Shown: in pieces, positions 62,411 through 64,000 of the stretch
How positions within the stretch are numbered: the first letter of the stretch is position 1
Layout of the letters: every line of letters begins with the position of its first letter
Source: Bacillota bacterium
GTDB lineage: Bacteria > Bacillota > Clostridia > Tissierellales > Tissierellaceae
Reading direction: 5' to 3'
Assembly: GCA_023388495.1 (NCBI GenBank)
Contig: JAEWGC010000046.1
Span: 52,300 to 116,299, forward strand
DNA: 64,000 nt
Position numbers and translations under genes: made by a program
Notes under the pieces: generated by a model
The model's input: the letters and a program-made list of their open reading frames with translations, nothing else
What the model was told of the DNA's origin: nothing
Databases searched by the model: none

Positions 62411-63208
62411 TTAACTAAGAGTATTGTGAGCTTCTTCAATAACTGCAAAAATTGATCTATCATCTATTTTATTCTCCATACCATTCTTTAAATAAGCTAA
62501 AAACTCAATGTTTCCTGTTGCTCCAGTTATAGGTGAAAATGTTAATCCCATAACACCTAAATGGATTTCAGCACAAAATTCTATTATTCCCTTTATTACA
62601 TCGAAATGAATTTCCTTTTCTCTGACAATTCCCTTCTTACCTACTTTATCTTTTCCAGCTTCAAACTGAGGTTTAATTAGACAAATAATCTCTCCATTCT
62701 CATCTAATAAACTTTTAGCCACAGGTAGAACTAAACGCAAAGAGATAAACGAAACATCAATGGAAACGAAATTTATGTCTTCTTTAATGTCGTCCTTTGT
62801 TACATTTCTAATATTAGTTCTTTCCATAACTACTACTCTAGGATCATTTCGTAGTTTCCAGTCTAACTGACCATAACCTACATCAACAGCAAATACCTTT
62901 GCTGCACCTTGTCTAAGCATACAATCAGTAAAGCCTCCTGTTGAAGCACCGATATCCATTGCAATCTTATTTTCTAGGCATAAATTAAATTTATCTATAG
63001 CCCTCTCTAGTTTTAATCCACCACGGCTTACATAAATGTTCGGATTCTCTTTAATAGTAATAGGTGCATCCTCATCTAATTTCTCTCCTGGTTTATCAAT
63101 CCTAACATTGCCAACAAAAACTGAGCCTTCCATTATGACTCTCTTTCCCTTTTCACGGGAATCTACCAGGCCTTTTTCATATAAAATTATATCCGCTCTT
63201 TTTTTCAC
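62411..63208 (-). CDS. tlyA: TlyA-family rRNA methyltransferase
   Basis: An S4 domain at 1-60 (KKRADIILYEKGLVDSREKGKRVIMEG) is followed by an FtsJ-like SAM domain with DIGASTGGFTDCML near 86 and VSIDVSFISLRLVLP near 150. TlyA methylates 2'-hydroxyls of rRNA cytidines in some bacteria. The tlyA-recN-spoIVB-spo0A order is conserved in spore formers. Confidence 0.93.
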   Translation of the reverse strand: MKKRADIILYEKGLVDSREKGKRVIMEGSVFVGNVRIDKPGEKLDEDAPITIKENPNIYVSRGGLKLERAIDKFNLCLENKIAMDIGASTGGFTDCMLRQGAAKVFAVDVGYGQLDWKLRNDPRVVVMERTNIRNVTKDDIKEDINFVSIDVSFISLRLVLPVAKSLLDENGEIICLIKPQFEAGKDKVGKKGIVREKEIHFDVIKGIIEFCAEIHLGVMGLTFSPITGATGNIEFLAYLKNGMENKIDDRSIFAVIEEAHNTLS

Positions 63209-63228
63209 TTATCATCTCTCCAAATTAA

Positions 63229-63825
63229 TTACTTTTTGTTCTTCCTTTTGTTAGGAAATATATCAATTCCTATTTTTTTCTCAATAAAGTTTAGTGCTTT
63301 AGCTATACTGTAAATAATTCTTTCATAATTAAACATGGCGATTGATTTGCCAAAGGCTTTACCGCCTACAGTAAATGAGGCTATTAAAGAAGTTATGATT
63401 ATGCTAAGTGCTGTGCCATCTACTAAACCATATCTATTCATCAATTTATATATTATTGTGGTACCTGCTGCTCCAGACAATATACCACTAATATCTCCTA
63501 TAACATCATTACAAAAATTAGATACTTGACCTGCATTTCTAACAAGCTTTATTGCAAACTTTGCCTCTTCTACCTTATTAGCTGCCATTGCATGAAAAGG
63601 CTTTTCTTCCGCAGTAGTTACTGCTATACCAATAATATCAAAAATAATACCAATCATAATAATTACAATTAAAACAACAAATGCAGCCATAATATCTAAA
63701 TTCGCAACTAAGTTCTCAGTAATAACCGATACAACAATAGACATAATAAAGGTCCATAAAGTGATAAAAAATACCCATTTTAAATTATATCTACTTATAA
63801 CACTATCATCTTCTTTTTTATTCAT
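63229..63825 (-). CDS. Membrane protein of unknown function upstream of tlyA
   Basis: Two N-terminal transmembrane helices (about 15-35 and 42-72) precede a conserved-looking cytoplasmic loop (TTAEEKPFHAMAANKVEEAKFAIKLVRNAGQV). Two more hydrophobic helices and a basic tail follow. The helix-loop pattern faintly resembles the DUF21 (CNNM/CorC) transport domain, but no diagnostic motif proves it. It is probably the first gene of the tlyA-recN-spoIVB run. Confidence 0.65.
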   Translation of the reverse strand: MNKKEDDSVISRYNLKWVFFITLWTFIMSIVVSVITENLVANLDIMAAFVVLIVIIMIGIIFDIIGIAVTTAEEKPFHAMAANKVEEAKFAIKLVRNAGQVSNFCNDVIGDISGILSGAAGTTIIYKLMNRYGLVDGTALSIIITSLIASFTVGGKAFGKSIAMFNYERIIYSIAKALNFIEKKIGIDIFPNKRKNKK

Positions 63826-63883
63826 ATATTGGTGTTCCCTCCATCAGTTTATATAAAGAATAATAAGTAGCATATACACAAAA

Positions 63884-63908
63884 AGCTGATAGCTACAAGC
63901 TATCAGCT
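63884..63908 (-). terminator. Hairpin/terminator in the leader of the 63229-63825 gene
   Basis: AGCTGATAGCT and AGCTATCAGCT are perfect 11-base arms around ACA, followed on the minus strand by TTTTT. It lies only about 60 bases before the gene's ATG. It is either the end of an upstream transcript or an attenuator. Confidence 0.7.
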
Positions 63909-64000
63909 ATAAGAGTGGTAGTAAACTGTGTAAATCTTACGGCTTTAGGTCCAGCAGGATTTCCCTAATAAAAACTGTCTGTCGCCATAACAGCGGTTTC
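63909..64000 (-). other. Possible structured leader or RNA, cut by the window edge
   Basis: This non-coding 92-base stretch, richer in G and C than its surroundings, includes AACCGCTGTTATGGCG and AGGGAAATCCTGCTGGACC on the minus strand. Directly before an intrinsic terminator and a gene, it looks like a cis-regulatory RNA. I compared it from memory with cobalamin, c-di-GMP, guanidine, SAM, glycine and T-box motifs without a convincing fit. Confidence 0.3.

Noticed and set aside
63909..64000. Cobalamin, c-di-GMP, guanidine or T-box leader
   Set aside because: None of the diagnostic core strings of these classes is present in the right order, and the element is cut by the window edge, so no class was assigned.
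1..64000. tRNA, rRNA and CRISPR arrays
   Set aside because: No cloverleaf with GTTCRA-type T arm, no rRNA-like segment and no regularly spaced direct repeats were seen on reading both strands.

Overview
The window is a low-GC chromosomal segment of an anaerobic, endospore-forming member of the Firmicutes, most like Clostridia or Tissierellia. This placement is inferred from gene content: spoVS, spo0A, spoIVB, spoIIM, ytfJ and a CwlC-like amidase for sporulation, a ferredoxin-dependent 2-oxoacid oxidoreductase, an IspH-ribosomal protein S1 fusion, and AGA-dominated arginine codons. No tRNA, rRNA or CRISPR array was recognised.

Left part (1-9.5 kb). A gene for the C-terminal half of a Rad50/SMC-like ATPase is followed by rny, spoVS, a PHP phosphoesterase, a PadR regulator and an aspartate-type aminotransferase. 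Next come a XerC-like recombinase and a divergent yneA-lexA pair with clear LexA boxes. From 8.2 to 16.6 kb the minus strand carries the tRNA-modification and mismatch-repair block miaB-mutS-mutL-miaA-hfq, followed by a PLP lyase-family gene.

Accessory island (about 16.7-26 kb). This is a graveyard of mobile DNA: a decapitated phage-type amidase with an SLH-like tail, phage regulator fragments, a frameshifted IS3-family element, and a broken Y-family (UvrX-like) polymerase fused in frame to its small neighbour. Intact-looking genes sit between them: a two-SPOR CwlC-like amidase, unknown membrane proteins, a DUF2513-type gene, two very small peptide genes and an aminotransferase with unusual arginine codons.

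Right part (26-64 kb), almost all on the minus strand. In order of increasing coordinate: a MerR regulator, three tandem M42 peptidases, cheR, ispH-rpsA, plsC, cmk, aroH, a BaiN-like flavoprotein, a phosphatase and an RpiR regulator. Then come a four-subunit 2-oxoacid:ferredoxin oxidoreductase, an oxaloacetate decarboxylase alpha-type carboxyltransferase, a methyltransferase, a GNAT protein, rluB, a DD-carboxypeptidase, ytfJ with its DUF2953 partner, scpB, scpA, an M50 protease, dacF, pdp, punA, xerD, spoIIM and a Nudix hydrolase. The end holds a cell-envelope cluster (DUF3866, GT4, GT2, SteB-like, SteA-like) and the conserved spo0A-spoIVB-recN-tlyA block.

The most useful regulatory signals are the LexA boxes over the yneA/lexA promoters, a perfect 0A box overlapping a sigma-H-like promoter before spo0A, a perfect palindrome at the predicted xerC transcription start, and possible non-AUG starts of rny (ATT) and spoIVB (TTG inside a three-codon mini-ORF). 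The least explained sequences are a hairpin-rich 220-bp intergenic element near 40.5 kb and a structured leader at the right edge.
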